Assembly (NCBI RefSeq): GCF_042668085.1
Contig: NZ_JBHVBO010000019.1
Span: forward strand, 1 to 43,507
Origin: Isoptericola sp042668085
Lineage (GTDB): Bacteria > Actinomycetota > Actinomycetes > Actinomycetales > Cellulomonadaceae
Reading direction: 5' to 3'
DNA length: 43,507 nucleotides
This document shows positions 14,020 to 25,623 of the stretch, in pieces (the stretch's first letter is position 1; each line of letters starts with the position of its first letter). The position numbers and the translations under genes were made by a program. The notes under the pieces were generated by a model. That model did not search any database. It had not been told where the DNA came from and saw nothing but the letters and a program-made list of their open reading frames with translations.

Positions 14020-14882
14020 TCAGGGACGCAGCGCGGCCCGCGCGTCCGCGACGGCGGTCGCCGCGGCGGCGCGCAGCCCCTCGGCGTCGGGCCCCGCGGC
14101 GAGGACGCCCCGGGACGACGACGCGAGCACCTGCCGTCGGGCGTCCCCGAACGCCGAGGCGAGCTCCCGCTCCCCCGCGCCCTGTGCGCCCACGCCGGGC
14201 GCCAGCAGCGGACCGCGCACCGCCACGAGGTCCGTCCCGGTCTCCCGGGCGGCGTCGCCGACGGTGGCGCCCACGACGAGGCCGACCGAGCCCATCGGCA
14301 GCCCCTCGGCGACGGCACCGGCGTTCAGCGCCGCCGCCTGGGCGGCGACCGACGCCGCCACGCTCGCGCCGTCGGGCCCGACGGCGTGCTGCACCTCGTG
14401 GCCCTCCGGGTTGGAGGTGAGGCACAGCACGAAGATCCCGCGCCCGGTGCGGGCGGCCAGCTCGGCGGCCGGCGCCAGCGACCCGAAGCCGAGGTAGGGC
14501 GACACCGTCACGGCGTCCCCGGCGAGCGGCGAGCCGTCCGCCAGGAAGGCGTCCGCGTACGCGCCCATGGTCGAGCCGATGTCGCCGCGCTTCGCGTCGA
14601 CGATCGTCAGCGTCCCGACGGCCCGCGACGCGGCGATCACGTCCTCCAGCGCCGCGACGCCGGCCGAGCCGTGCCGCTCGAAGAACGCGGCCTGCGGCTT
14701 GAGGGCCGCGACCCGCCCGCCGAGCGCGTCCACGACGCGCAGCCCGAACTCGCGGACGCCGGCGGCGTCGTCGGCCAGCCCCCAGGCCGCGAGCAGCGAC
14801 GCGTGCGGGTCGATGCCCACGCACAGCGGCCCGTGCGCGTCCATCGCCGCGGCGAGGCGGGCACCGAAGGGCGCCGCCCCGC

Positions 14883-14886
<4 letters not shown>
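14020..14886 (-). CDS. pyrF: Orotidine 5'-phosphate decarboxylase, type 2
   Basis: Last step of UMP synthesis, decarboxylating OMP. The 288-residue product is the longer type 2 form of actinobacteria: L-C-V-G-I-D-P-H at about 20-27, the catalytic D-A-K-R-G-D-I-G-S-T near residue 97, and C-L-T-S-N-P-E-G. GTG 14886 overlaps the carB stop (GTGA), so it is the coupled last gene of the pyrimidine operon. Confidence 0.95.
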
Positions 14887-18253
<3,367 letters not shown>

Positions 18254-18254
<1 letters not shown>

Positions 18255-19564
18255 CAGTTCTCCTTCAGCGCGGCCAGCGTGGCGGCGGGGACGGTCACGG
18301 GCTCGCGGGTGGTCATGAGCTCGACGAAGCGGTCGAAGAGGTAGGCGCTGTCGTGCGGGCCGGCGGCGGCCTCGGGGTGGTACTGCACCGAGAAGGCGGG
18401 CACGTCCAGCGCCGTCAGGCCCTCGACCACCTGGTCGTTGAGGCCGACGTGGGACACGATGACCCGCCCGTAGGCGCGGCCGTCGGTGCGCTCGGCGTCG
18501 TGCGGCGCCGTGGAGACGGCGTCGAGCGGCGCGTCGACGGCGAAGCCGTGGTTGTGCGCCGTGACCTCGACCTTGCCCGTGGTGCGGTCCATGACCGGCT
18601 GGTTGATGCCGCGGTGGCCGTACCCGAGCTTGTAGGTGCCGTACCCCAGGGCGCGGCCCAGCAGCTGGTTGCCGAAGCAGATGCCGAAGAACGGGATGCC
18701 GCGGTCCAGCACGCCGCGCAGCAGCTCGATCTCGTGCGTGGCCGACGACGGGTCGCCGGGGCCGTTGGAGAAGAACACGCCGGTGGGCGAGCCGTCGGTG
18801 GGCAGCAGCGCCTCGACGTCGGCGATCGTGGCCGACTGGGGCACGACGTGGACGCGCACGCCCCGCTGCGCGAGACGCGCCGGGGTCATGGCCTTGATCC
18901 CCAGGTCGACGGCGACGACGGTCGCGAGGGGCGCCTGCCCGGCGAACTCGCCCGACGGCTCGACGACGTACGCCTGCTCGGTCGTCACCTCCGGGGAGAG
19001 GTTGGCGCCCGCCATCTGCGGGGAGGCCTGCACCTCGGCGACCAGCTCCGGGACGGACCGCTCGACGAGCGTGCCGCCGGCGACCTCGCGCACCAGCGCG
19101 TCGCCGGAGAAGATCCCGGCGCGCATGACGCCCAGCTCGCGCAGGTGGCGCGTGAGCTTGCGGGTGTCGACGTCGCTGATGCCCACGACGCCCTGGGCGG
19201 CGAGCTCCTCCTCGAGAGAGCGGTCCGCGCGCCAGGAGGACACGCGGCGGGCCGGGTCGCGCAGCACGTAGCCGGCGACCCAGATCTTGCCGGACTCCGG
19301 GTCCTCGTCGTTGATGCCGGTGTTCCCGACGTGCGGGGCCGTCATGACGACGATCTGCCGGTGGTAGGACGGGTCGGTGAGCGTCTCCTGGTAGCCGGTC
19401 ATGCCGGTGGAGAAGACGATCTCGCCGAAGGTCGCGCCGCGCGCGCCGTAGGCGCGGCCGCGGGCGACGGTGCCGTCCTCGAGGACGAGGAGGGCCGCGT
19501 GCGGCGCGGGTGCGGGGCTCGGCACGGAGCTCGGTGCAGGGCTGGTCAGGGAGCTGGAGGTCAC
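18254..19564 (-). CDS. carA: Carbamoyl-phosphate synthase small subunit (glutaminase)
   Basis: Releases ammonia from glutamine and passes it to CarB. The 436-residue protein has the N-terminal CarA domain (A-L-L-V-L-E-D-G-T, then G-E-I-V-F-S-T-G-M-T-G-Y-Q-E-T) and a class I glutamine amidotransferase domain. The nucleophile is in F-G-I-C-F-G-N-Q-L-L-G and the His/Glu pair in Q-Y-H-P-E-A. The first ~22 residues are a Ser/Pro/Ala-rich tail. GTG 19564 overlaps the stop of the PH-like gene (GTGA), and its own stop overlaps carB, so the three are coupled. Confidence 0.97.
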
Positions 19565-20103
19565 TGCTCGTCCTTCGGTGCGGGGGCTGAGGTCATGAGG
19601 TGGCGCACGGCGTCGACCAGGCGGGAGCGGTCGGGCTCGTGGCGCGTGCGCAGGCCCGTGTCGAGGGCGACGGCGGGCACGCCGCCGGCCTCCGGGTCCT
19701 CCCAGGTGACGACGACCAGGCCGTCGGCGCCGACGTACTTGCCGGCCATGCCCGGGGCGAGCCCGACGCCGCGCAGGGCGCCGACCGGCGCGAACACGTC
19801 CGGGGCACCGTCGCGCTCGACCAGGACGCCGGCGTCGTGCACCGACACGCGGGCGGTGGAGCGGTCGCCGAGGTGGTGGGCTCCGACGCGGGCCAGCCAG
19901 TCCCCCGCGAGGGTCGAGGAGACGTACGTGGCCTCGAGGGGGCCGAGGCGCAGCGCGCCGAGGTCCTCGGGCACGGCCGGCGGCACGGGCACCGTGTCCC
20001 GGGTGCGGGCGGCGAGCCGGCGCCGGCCCGTGAGGATCACGAGCAGCAGCAGGACGCCGACCACGACCCAGATCCCGACGGCGACGGGCATCGGGAGGTT
20101 CAT
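19561..20103 (-). CDS. PH-like membrane protein of the pyrimidine operon
   Basis: A 180-residue protein with one N-terminal membrane segment (about residues 6-25, V-A-V-G-I-W-V-V-V-G-V-L-L-L-L-V), then a soluble PH-like domain. It sits between pyrC and carA with 4-base overlaps at both ends, so it is made with the pathway enzymes. The same position is held by a small membrane protein in other actinobacteria (Rv1382 in M. tuberculosis, from memory). Its role is not established; anchoring or tuning the pathway at the membrane is only an inference. Confidence 0.85.
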   Translation of the reverse strand: MNLPMPVAVGIWVVVGVLLLLVILTGRRRLAARTRDTVPVPPAVPEDLGALRLGPLEATYVSSTLAGDWLARVGAHHLGDRSTARVSVHDAGVLVERDGAPDVFAPVGALRGVGLAPGMAGKYVGADGLVVVTWEDPEAGGVPAVALDTGLRTRHEPDRSRLVDAVRHLMTSAPAPKDEQ

Positions 20104-21446
20104 CGTGCGCCTCCCCGCTGGACGGCGGGCGCAGCGGCGGGCTCGACGGGCGCGCCGTCCAGCACCGTGGCGCGGCCGCGCAGGAACGTCGCCACCACGC
20201 GGCCGGGCAGCTCGCGCCCCGCGAAGGGGGTGTTGCCGCTCGCGGTGGCCTGGGCGGCGCCGTCGACGGTCCGCGTGGCGGCCGGGTCCACCAGGGTGAG
20301 GTTGGCGGGCTCGCCGACCTCGACCGGTCGGCCGTGGTCGGTGACCCGGCCGATCCGGGCCGGGTTGGTGGACAGCACGCGGGCGACGTCGGCCCAGGTC
20401 AGTCGGCCGGTGTCGACCATGGTCTGCTGCACGACCGACAGGGCCGTCTCGAGCCCGGTCATGCCGAACGCCGCGGCGCCCCACTCGCAGTCCTTGTCCT
20501 CGCGGGTGTGCGGGGCGTGGTCCGTGGCGACGATGTCGATGGTGCCGTCGGCGAGGCCGGCGCGCACCGCCTCGACGTCCTCGGCGGTGCGCAGCGGCGG
20601 GTTCACCTTGTACGTCGGGTCGTAGGTGCGGGCGAGCTCGTCCGTGAGGACCAGGTGGTGCGGCGTCACCTCGGCGGTGACGTCGATGCCGCGGCCCTTG
20701 GCCCACCGGACGATCTCGACCGAGCCGGCGGTCGACAGGTGGCACACGTGCAGGCGCGAGCCGACGTGCTCGGCGAGCAGCACGTCGCGGGCGATGATCG
20801 CCTCCTCCGCGACCGCGGGCCAGCCGGCGAGCCCGATCTCCGCGGACACGACGCCCTCGTTCATCTGGGCGCCCTCGGTGAGGCGCGGCTCCTGCGCGTG
20901 CTGCGCGACGACGCCGTCGAACGCCTTGACGTACTCCAGCGCGCGGCGCATGAGGATCGGGTCGTGCACGCACTTGCCGTCGTCGGAGAAGACCCGGACG
21001 CGGGCGGCGGAGTCGGCCATCGCGCCGAGCTCCGCGAGGCGCTCGCCGCCGAGGCCCACGGTGACGGCCCCGACCGGGTGCACGTCGACCCAGCCGGCCT
21101 CCTGGCCCAGGCGCCACACCTGCTCGACCACGCCGGCGGTGTCCGCCACCGGCGACGTGTTCGCCATGGCGTGCACGGCGGTGAAGCCGCCCGCCGCAGC
21201 GGCACGGGTGCCGGACGCGACCGTCTCGGCGTCCTCGCGGCCCGGCTCGCGCAGGTGGGTGTGCAGGTCGACCAGGCCGGGCAGCAGCACGTGCCCGTCG
21301 GCCGCGATCTCGACGACGTCGTCGCCGGCGGGCACGTCAGCGGCGCCGGGGGCCGCGACCTGGGCGATCACGCCGCCGGAGAGGACGACGTCGGCGGGCT
21401 CGCCGCCGAGGGGACGGGCCCCGCGCAGCACATAGGTCGTGGTCAC
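20100..21446 (-). CDS. pyrC: Dihydroorotase
   Basis: Closes carbamoyl aspartate to dihydroorotate. The 448-residue zinc amidohydrolase has D-L-H-T-H-L-R-E-P-G at about 61-70 as metal site, H-V-C-H-L-S-T and the catalytic D-I-V-A-T-D-H-A-P-H-T, typical of the class I (long) dihydroorotases. GTG 21446 overlaps the pyrB stop (GTGA) and begins T-T-T-Y-V-L-R-G-A-R-P-L-G. Third gene of the pyrR operon. Confidence 0.96.
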   Translation of the reverse strand: MTTTYVLRGARPLGGEPADVVLSGGVIAQVAAPGAADVPAGDDVVEIAADGHVLLPGLVDLHTHLREPGREDAETVASGTRAAAAGGFTAVHAMANTSPVADTAGVVEQVWRLGQEAGWVDVHPVGAVTVGLGGERLAELGAMADSAARVRVFSDDGKCVHDPILMRRALEYVKAFDGVVAQHAQEPRLTEGAQMNEGVVSAEIGLAGWPAVAEEAIIARDVLLAEHVGSRLHVCHLSTAGSVEIVRWAKGRGIDVTAEVTPHHLVLTDELARTYDPTYKVNPPLRTAEDVEAVRAGLADGTIDIVATDHAPHTREDKDCEWGAAAFGMTGLETALSVVQQTMVDTGRLTWADVARVLSTNPARIGRVTDHGRPVEVGEPANLTLVDPAATRTVDGAAQATASGNTPFAGRELPGRVVATFLRGRATVLDGAPVEPAAAPAVQRGGAR

Positions 21447-22501
21447 AGGGCGGTCCCTTCGGTGGCGGGTGAGACAGGGGCGGGCGCAGAGGCCGGCGCC
21501 GGGGCTGGCGCAGAGGCGGACGAAGCGGTGCCCGACAGCAGCAGGTAGAGCGAGGCCATGCGCACGGCCACGCCGTTGGCGACCTGCTCCACGATGACGG
21601 CACGCTCCGAGTCGGCCGCCTCGGCGGAGATCTCCAGCCCGCGGTTCATCGGGCCGGGGTGCATGACGATCGAGTGCGCGGGCAGCAGCGCGAGGCGGCG
21701 GCCGTCGAGGCCGAAGTAGCGGGTGTACTCCAGCGGGCTCGGGAAGAACGCGCCCGCTCCCCCTGACATCCGCTCGCGCTGCACGCGCAGCATCATCACG
21801 GCGTCCGGCTGCCAGTCGGCGAGCGTGGCGTCCAGGTCGTAGGACGTGCGGCACGGCCAGGTCTCGACCCCGACCGGCAGCAGCGTGGGCGGCGAGACCA
21901 GCGTCACCTCGGCGCCCAGCGTGCGCAGCAGCCACACGTTGGCCCGCGCGACGCGCGAGTGCAGGACGTCGCCGACGATCGCGACCTTGACGCCCGCGAG
22001 GTCCGCGCCGACGCCGTCGTCCCCGCCGCGGCGCAGGCCCACGCCGTGCCCGCCGAGATGGCGGCGGATCGTGTACGCGTCGAGCAGCGCCTGCGTGGGG
22101 TGCATGTGCGTGCCGTCGCCGGCGTTGAGCACGGCCGCGTCGAGCCAGCCGGCGTGCGCGAGCTGGTACGGCGCGCCCGAGGCCCAGTGCCGGACCACCA
22201 CGGCGTCGGCACCCATCGCGTGCAGCGTGAGCGCCGTGTCCTTGAGGGACTCGCCCTTGGAGACGCTCGACCCCTTGGCCGAGAAGTTGATGACGTCCGC
22301 GGACAGCCGCTTGGCTGCCGTCTCGAACGAGATGCGGGTGCGGGTGGAGTCCTCGAAGAAGAGGTTCACCACGGTGCGGCCGCGCAGCGTCGGCAGCTTC
22401 TTGATCTCGCGGGACTGCGTGGCGGCCATCTGCGCGGCGGTGTCGAGGAGCTCGATCGCCTCGTCCTTGGCGAGGTCGGCGGTGGAGAGCAGGTGCCTCA
22501 T
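21443..22501 (-). CDS. pyrB: Aspartate carbamoyltransferase catalytic subunit
   Basis: Joins carbamoyl phosphate and aspartate. The 352-residue protein has the carbamoyl-phosphate loop F-E-D-S-T-R-T-R (49-56), the H-P-T-Q-A-L-L-D motif and H-P-G-P-M-N-R-G at the aspartate site. An extra glycine/charge-rich loop follows I-R-R-H-L, and the C-terminus is a low-complexity Ala/Pro/Ser tail of about 30 residues. No pyrI regulatory-subunit gene is present. ATG 22501 overlaps the pyrR stop (ATGA). Confidence 0.96.
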   Translation of the reverse strand: MRHLLSTADLAKDEAIELLDTAAQMAATQSREIKKLPTLRGRTVVNLFFEDSTRTRISFETAAKRLSADVINFSAKGSSVSKGESLKDTALTLHAMGADAVVVRHWASGAPYQLAHAGWLDAAVLNAGDGTHMHPTQALLDAYTIRRHLGGHGVGLRRGGDDGVGADLAGVKVAIVGDVLHSRVARANVWLLRTLGAEVTLVSPPTLLPVGVETWPCRTSYDLDATLADWQPDAVMMLRVQRERMSGGAGAFFPSPLEYTRYFGLDGRRLALLPAHSIVMHPGPMNRGLEISAEAADSERAVIVEQVANGVAVRMASLYLLLSGTASSASAPAPAPASAPAPVSPATEGTAL

Positions 22502-23139
22502 CGCTCGTCCCCCTCGCCGGCCTGGTGGGTCGGGGTCGCGGCGCCGGGCTCGCGCCCGCTGATCACCACGGCGTCGGAGCCGTCCACCTCCGCGAGCAGG
22601 ACGCGCACCCGCTCCGTCTGGGCCGTGGGGAGGTTCTTGCCCACGAAGTCGGGGCGGATCGGCAGCTCGCGGTGACCCCGGTCGACGAGGCAGGCGAGGC
22701 GGACGGCCTGCGGGCGGCCGAGGTCGCCGATGGCGTCGAGCGCGGCGCGGATCGTGCGGCCGGAGAAGAGCACGTCGTCGACGAGGACGACCGTCTTGCC
22801 CTCGATCCCCGCAGCGGGCAGGCGGGTGACGCCGACCGCGCGGGTGGGCTGGCGGCGCAGGTCGTCGCGGTACATCGTGACGTCCAGCTCGCCGAGGTCG
22901 CGCTCCGGGTCGAAACCGGGGTCGATGCTCGCGAGGCGCTGCGCGAGGCGGGCGGCGAGGGTGACGCCGCGGGTCGGGATGCCGAGCAGGACGACGTCCT
23001 GGGCCCCCTTGGCGCGCTCGACGATCTCGTGCGCGATGCGGGTGAGGGCGCGGGCGACGTCGCTCGCGCCGAGCACGACGGTCCCCTCGGGGACGTCGCG
23101 CGGTTCGGGTGTTCCGGGCATGCCGGTGCCAGCAGTCAC
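22498..23139 (-). CDS. pyrR: Pyrimidine operon regulator / uracil phosphoribosyltransferase PyrR
   Basis: Binds the pyr mRNA leader when UMP is plentiful and lowers expression; many homologues also convert uracil and PRPP to UMP. The 213-residue product has the PRPP-binding motif T-V-V-L-V-D-D-V-L-F-S-G-R-T and the basic RNA-facing segment M-Y-R-D-D-L-R-R. GTG 23139 is five bases after AGGAGGT, the best ribosome site around, which is itself embedded in a PyrR-type hairpin. It leads the seven-gene pyr operon in which each gene overlaps the next. Confidence 0.96.
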   Translation of the reverse strand: MTAGTGMPGTPEPRDVPEGTVVLGASDVARALTRIAHEIVERAKGAQDVVLLGIPTRGVTLAARLAQRLASIDPGFDPERDLGELDVTMYRDDLRRQPTRAVGVTRLPAAGIEGKTVVLVDDVLFSGRTIRAALDAIGDLGRPQAVRLACLVDRGHRELPIRPDFVGKNLPTAQTERVRVLLAEVDGSDAVVISGREPGAATPTHQAGEGDER

Positions 23140-23144
23140 TGGCG

Positions 23145-23179
23145 ACCTCCTTCTCCGCCTCACGGGACGGGGTTAAAGG
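23145..23179 (-). promoter_or_regulatory. PyrR-binding hairpin covering the pyrR ribosome site
   Basis: On the minus strand, GTCCCGTGAGGC (23168-23157) matches the PyrR loop consensus (ARUCCNGNGAGGYU in B. subtilis) except at the ends. CCTTTAACCCCG (23179-23168) can pair with CGGAGAAGG (23157-23149) with one mismatch and a 3-base bulge. The right arm includes the first half of the Shine-Dalgarno AAGGAGGT (23152-23145). PyrR bound to the loop would stabilise the stem and block initiation, as reported for mycobacterial pyr operons. Confidence 0.7.
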
Positions 23180-23199
23180 GTGTCGTTCTGACGGCCTCC

Positions 23200-23205
23200 A
23201 CCCTA
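23200..23205 (-). promoter_or_regulatory. Probable -10 box of the pyr operon
   Basis: TAGGGT on the minus strand, giving a leader of roughly 50 bases that includes the PyrR hairpin. The -35 (CCGTCG) is weak. Confidence 0.4.
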
Positions 23206-23285
23206 TCCCGTCGCCCCCGCGCCGACGGTGAGCGTGCCCACGATGCGGGCGCGTCCTGCGTCACACCCGACCGGTCGCGGGGAGC

Positions 23286-23325
23286 ACGAAGGGCGGGAAC
23301 CCTGGTCAGGATTCCCGCCCTTCGT
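23286..23325 (-). terminator. Terminator of the efp-nusB operon
   Basis: A perfect 14-bp stem: ACGAAGGGCGGGAA (23286-23299) and its exact complement (23312-23325) around a 12-base loop, starting 20 bases after the nusB stop and separating it from the pyr promoter. Confidence 0.8.
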
Positions 23326-23345
23326 CCGCGCACCCCAGGGTGCGG

Positions 23346-23762
23346 TCAGATCAACAGCGTCGGCTTGATGTCGACGAGCCGGCCCAGCAGCCCGTTGACG
23401 AACGACGGCGAGTCGTCCGTCGAGAGCTGCCCGGCGAGGTCGACCGCCTCGTCCACGGCGACGGCGTCGGGGACGTCGTCGTTGTACAGCAGCTCCCAGG
23501 TGCCGATCCGCAGCAGCGCGCGGTCGACCGCGGGCATGCGCTCCACGGTCCACCCCTGCGAGTAGGTGGCCAGCAGCTCGTCGATGCGCTCGCGGTGGGC
23601 GGCGACGCCCTCCACGAGGTCGACCGTGTACTGCGGCACGGCGGCCTCGGTGTGCGGCTCGATCACCCGGTCCGCGACGAGCACCTGCGGGTCGATCCCG
23701 CGCTGCTCCGCCTCGAAGAGGATGTCGACGGCACGCTTGCGCGCCTTGGTGCGTGCACCCAT
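23346..23762 (-). CDS. nusB: Transcription antitermination factor NusB
   Basis: Binds boxA RNA with NusE (S10) and supports rRNA antitermination. The 138-residue all-helical protein begins G-A-R-T-K-A-R-K-R-A-V-D-I-L-F-E-A-E and has V-D-R-A-L-L-R-I-G-T-W-E-L-L and V-D-E-A-V-D-L-A, standard for NusB. ATG 23762 lies 15 bp after the efp stop; the two form a conserved pair. Confidence 0.96.
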   Translation of the reverse strand: MGARTKARKRAVDILFEAEQRGIDPQVLVADRVIEPHTEAAVPQYTVDLVEGVAAHRERIDELLATYSQGWTVERMPAVDRALLRIGTWELLYNDDVPDAVAVDEAVDLAGQLSTDDSPSFVNGLLGRLVDIKPTLLI

Positions 23763-23777
23763 GTCAGCGGGCGCCCG

Positions 23778-24341
23778 TCAGTCGTTCACGCGGCCCAGGT
23801 ACGACCCGTCACGCGTGTCGACCTTGACCTTGGTGCCCTGCTCGAGGAACAGCGGGACCTGGATCTCCGCGCCCGTCTCGAGCGTGGCGGGCTTGGTGCC
23901 GCCGGTGGACCGGTCGCCCTGCAGGCCCGGCTCCGTGTAGGTGATCTCCAGGACCACGGACGACGGGAGCTCGACGTACAGCGGGGTGCCGTCGTTGGAG
24001 GCGACCATGATGTTCATGCCCTCGAGCATGTAGTTCGCCGCGTCGCCGACGGTGGCGCCGGGCACGGTGATCTGGTCGTAGGTGTCGGTGTCCATGAAGA
24101 CGTAGTCGGCGCCGTCCATGTACAGGTACTGGAAGTCGCGGCGGTCCACGTTCGCGGTCTCGATCTTGATGCCCGCGTTGAAGGTCTTGTCGACCGTCTT
24201 GCCCGACACGACGTTCTTCATCTTGGTGCGGACGAACGCGCCACCCTTGCCCGGCTTGACGTGCTGGAACTCGATGATCGTCCAGAGCTGACCGTCGATG
24301 CGGAGCACGGTGCCGTTCTTGATGTCGTTGGAGGTAGCCAC
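23778..24341 (-). CDS. efp: Elongation factor P
   Basis: Relieves ribosome stalling at polyproline stretches, which are frequent in this GC-rich proteome. The 187-residue protein has three beta-barrel domains; the loop that reaches the peptidyl-transferase centre is K-P-G-K-G-G-A-F with Lys32 at the tip, the actinobacterial form. I see no genes for lysine modification (epmA, epmB) in the window. GTG 24341 has GAGGAC about 11 bases upstream, and a TAGAAT -10 box lies about 93 bases upstream. Confidence 0.97.
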   Translation of the reverse strand: MATSNDIKNGTVLRIDGQLWTIIEFQHVKPGKGGAFVRTKMKNVVSGKTVDKTFNAGIKIETANVDRRDFQYLYMDGADYVFMDTDTYDQITVPGATVGDAANYMLEGMNIMVASNDGTPLYVELPSSVVLEITYTEPGLQGDRSTGGTKPATLETGAEIQVPLFLEQGTKVKVDTRDGSYLGRVND

Positions 24342-24433
24342 GTTTCTTGTTCGTCCTCAGGTTCGGGGTGCGGTCGGGTGCTGAGCGGAGGTCGTGCGGA
24401 AGTCGGCGTGCGGGGCCGCAGAGGGCCCGGAAC

Positions 24434-24439
24434 ATTCTA
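24434..24439 (-). promoter_or_regulatory. -10 box of efp-nusB overlapping the upstream stop codon
   Basis: TAGAAT on the minus strand; its TAG is also the stop codon of the membrane-protein gene. The -35 is weak. The resulting leader of about 85 bases contains a GGGCC/GGCCC pairing. Confidence 0.45.
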
Positions 24440-24814
24440 CAGCGCGACCAGCAGCACGTGGCCCGCGAGGCCCAGGGCCGCCGACCACGCGAGCGACGCC
24501 AGCGTGCCGACCACGAACCGCTCGCTCGCGACGGGGTGCTCGCGCAGCTCGGGGAACCGGCCGAGCCCCTTGACCGCGACGACGACCGCCACGCCCTCCG
24601 GGTAGCCGGCGAGCAGCGAGCCGGTGACGCACAACCGCTCGAGCAGGCCGATCCAGGTGCCGCCGCGCAGCACGGCCACCGCCTCCGCCGCCACCTGCGG
24701 CTCCCGCTCGGCGTGCCGGAGCACCCACGGCACGAGCCAGGCACCGCCGCCCACGCTCGCGGCCAGGCCCACCAGCCACACCGCGACGTCCGCCGCCACC
24801 GCTCCGAAGCTCAC
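24437..24814 (-). CDS. Small membrane protein resembling the C-terminal part of DUF3307 proteins
   Basis: A 125-residue protein with about three to four hydrophobic segments (near 5-28, 55-85 and 103-125). The core G-L-L-E-R-L-C-V-T-G-S-L-L-A-G, then V-A-V-K-G-L-G-R-F, then V-G-T-L-A-S-L resembles the E-R-x-x-x-x-x-x-x-L-A-G / A-K-S-I-L-R-F / I-G-T-L pattern of DUF3307 membrane proteins, which often neighbour satD. GTG 24814 overlaps the satD-like stop (GTGA), so the two are coupled. Its function is unknown; the context suggests the SatD-like protein controls or works with it. Confidence 0.75.
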   Translation of the reverse strand: MSFGAVAADVAVWLVGLAASVGGGAWLVPWVLRHAEREPQVAAEAVAVLRGGTWIGLLERLCVTGSLLAGYPEGVAVVVAVKGLGRFPELREHPVASERFVVGTLASLAWSAALGLAGHVLLVAL

Positions 24815-25539
24815 CGTGCGTGCCCCTCCCCTGTTTCGTCGTCGCGGGCGCCGTGCGCGTCGTCGCCCGGGTCCTCGTCGCTCGGGTCCTCGTCGCCCGG
24901 GTCGGCGCCCGCCGCCCGCAGCAGGCGCGCCGCCAGCGGCCGGGCCGCCGCGTCCTCGGCCCAGAGCGCGGCACGCAGCCGCTGGCTCACGGCCTGCTCG
25001 CTGACGCCCAACGCCGCCGCGGACGCCCGCTGCGGCGCCGGGCCGCGCTGCGCGACGAGCGTATCGACCGCCTCCCACCCTGCCGCGGAGCGCCGCGCGA
25101 CGACGGCCCCCAGCAGGTGCAGGAGCGCCTGCGCGTCGGCGGTGACGGTCGCGCGCGGCTCCTCCTGGGGGCCCACCACGGCCAGGGGCACGCTGCCCCG
25201 ACCGCGCCGCTTCGCGCGGTCGACAGCCGCTCGGGCCCGCACGAACGCCGCGCCGGAGGCCGCTCTCGACTCCGTCGGCAGCGGGCGGTCGACGGCGCCG
25301 AGCCCGATGCCCACGGACCACCCGCCGTCGCGCACCAGGTCGAGGACGACGTCGACGGCCAGTGCCGCGCCGTCCTCGTCCGCGGCGAGCGCGCCCTGGA
25401 GCTCGTCCCCGACCGTGCGGTCGAAGGGCAGCACGACCCCCGGCCGTCCTCGCACCCGCGCCGCGACGAGCGTCAGGGCCTCGGGCACGCAGTCACCGGC
25501 ACCCGTGCTGCCCCGCTGGTCCGCGGTCACGACGATCAT
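24811..25539 (-). CDS. SatD-like protein with C-terminal helix-turn-helix
   Basis: A 242-residue protein. The N-terminal domain (1-~125) starts M-I-V-V-T-A-D-Q-R-G-S, with F-D-R-T-V-G-D-E-L-Q-G-A-L (39-51) and W-S-V-G-I-G-L-G-A-V (74-83), as in SatD-family proteins. Residues ~171-191 (R-A-S-A-A-A-L-G-V-S-E-Q-A-V-S-Q-R-L) form a helix-turn-helix, so it probably binds DNA. The C-terminal ~40 residues are acidic and low-complexity (D-E-D-P repeats). ATG 25539 has a complete promoter with TAGCCT six bases upstream. A 9+9 inverted repeat touches its -35. Coupled to the membrane protein downstream. The ligand and target are unknown. Confidence 0.75.
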   Translation of the reverse strand: MIVVTADQRGSTGAGDCVPEALTLVAARVRGRPGVVLPFDRTVGDELQGALAADEDGAALAVDVVLDLVRDGGWSVGIGLGAVDRPLPTESRAASGAAFVRARAAVDRAKRRGRGSVPLAVVGPQEEPRATVTADAQALLHLLGAVVARRSAAGWEAVDTLVAQRGPAPQRASAAALGVSEQAVSQRLRAALWAEDAAARPLAARLLRAAGADPGDEDPSDEDPGDDAHGARDDETGEGHAR

Positions 25540-25545
25540 GACTTC

Positions 25546-25574
25546 AGGCTAGAGCCTTGTCCCGCTTCGCTCAA
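25546..25574 (-). promoter_or_regulatory. Promoter of the satD-like operon (leaderless)
   Basis: On the minus strand TTGAGC (25574-25569), 17-bp spacer, TAGCCT (25551-25546), then six bases to ATG 25539. It is among the most complete promoters in the window. Confidence 0.7.
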
Positions 25575-25575
25575 G

Positions 25576-25607
25576 GGTGCAGGCCTGATCTGCCTCAAGC
25601 CTGCACC
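25576..25607. promoter_or_regulatory. 9+9 inverted repeat: operator of the satD-like gene or terminator of aroQ
   Basis: GGTGCAGGC (25576-25584) and GCCTGCACC (25599-25607) are exact complements 14 bp apart. One base separates the repeat from the satD-like -35, which fits an operator; it also lies 16 bases after the aroQ stop, which fits a terminator, but no U tract follows. Confidence 0.6.
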
Positions 25608-25623
25608 GTGGATCTGCTGTGCT

